Part shown: positions 63,914 through 64,000 of the stretch, piece by piece
Position numbering within the stretch: position 1 is the stretch's first letter
Layout: each line of letters begins with the position of its first letter
NCBI RefSeq assembly: GCF_003336805.1
Contig: NZ_QFWJ01000001.1
Coordinates: 372,001-436,000, forward strand
Reading direction: 5' to 3'
DNA: 64,000 bases
Source: Marinospirillum perlucidum
GTDB lineage: Bacteria > Pseudomonadota > Gammaproteobacteria > Pseudomonadales > Halomonadaceae
Made by a program: the position numbers and the translations under genes
The notes under the pieces: generated by a model
What the model was told of the DNA's origin: nothing
What the model saw: only the letters and a program-made list of their open reading frames with translations
Databases searched by the model: none

Positions 63914-64000
63914 CGCAAGGCTTCCTCGAAGGCTAAATCCAGGGGTTGGGACAGGGTGGGCGAGGCCAGCAGCTGCTCGGTCATCCGGTGAAAGGCTGCC
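63910..64000 (-). CDS. Gene upstream of ATPase subunit A, 3' end only (possibly DUF2764)
   Basis: Only the last 29 codons are visible; the protein ends [24 protein letters not shown] in two joined pieces and stops at TGA 63910-63912, overlapping the ATPase A start by 4 bases. In Chlamydia/Chlorobium-type V-ATPase operons the gene before A is usually a DUF2764 protein or subunit E; the fragment is too short to decide. Confidence 0.55.
   Translation of the reverse strand, partial: AAFHRMTEQLLASPTLSQPLDLAFEEALR

Noticed and set aside
62495-63991. 498-codon plus-strand open frame opposite ATPase subunit A
   Set aside because: Shadow of a strongly conserved gene; no homology recognisable and composition is that of an antisense frame.
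1-64000. CRISPR arrays, tRNA/rRNA genes, prophage or insertion sequences
   Set aside because: No regularly spaced repeats, tRNA-like folds, transposase or phage genes were found; gaps are too short for most of these.

Overview
The window looks like chromosomal core sequence of a marine or halophilic gammaproteobacterium of the Oceanospirillales/Pseudomonadales type. This rests on protein similarity and gene order as I recall them, not on a search. The blocks grxD-rnt-motY-argG with argDF nearby, gloB/mltD opposite methyltransferase-rnhA-dnaQ, and topA-DUF6586-lexA all recur in pseudomonads and relatives. The DNA is compact: almost every gap is under 300 bp and operons overlap by 1 to 8 bases. 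I saw no rRNA, tRNA, CRISPR array, prophage or intact insertion sequence. The one mobile-looking element is a 132-bp inverted-repeat element at 4740-4871. Layout: (1) 1-3148, signalling: the end of a PP2C phosphatase/kinase fusion, CheD, and a convergent membrane PP2C protein whose kinase domain is decayed. (2) 3236-8361: SCP2-domain protein, SohB, the MITE-like element, a BigR/SqrR-type ArsR regulator with its own palindrome, propionyl-CoA synthetase, and a queuosine-precursor transporter behind a preQ1-I riboswitch. (3) 8495-15074: an esterase/Eda/eIF-2B-like operon, then an RpiR regulator, crotonase and ADP-forming acyl-CoA synthetase operon preceded by phased TTTGCA repeats. (4) 15090-22430: LysM/LytM lipoprotein, SlyD, argDF, GrxD behind an IscR-like site, RNase T, MotY and ArgG. 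(5) 22438-31138: a NifX-like protein, a short DUF294 protein, a copper-delivery operon (DUF2946-like, Sco1, PCuAC), and an operon of CheY-like receiver, decayed kinase fused to a DnaQ-type exonuclease, small membrane protein, and SLC5-histidine kinase. (6) 31265-46405: calcium antiporter, TrkHA, mltD joined to yejABEF, GloB, methyltransferase, RNase HI, DnaQ and NudC. (7) 46424-57193: two envelope proteins, TopA, LexA, a SIMPL protein, a MATE pump, EpmC and a Fur-boxed ferric-iron ABC transporter. (8) 57303-64000: an MCE lipid transporter, a RhlE-like helicase and V/A-type ATPase subunit A. Recurring themes are acyl-CoA and acetate/propionate handling (PrpE, ADP-forming synthetase, crotonase, SLC5 kinase), envelope upkeep (MltD, Yej, LytM, MCE, YfaZ) and metal homeostasis (Sco/PCuAC, Fur, IscR, GrxD). 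The least explained items are the kinase-remnant/exonuclease fusion in the SLC5-kinase operon, the decayed PP2C-kinase partner beside CheD, the eIF-2B-like protein lacking the isomerase cysteine, and an ATPase A gene with no B gene after it.
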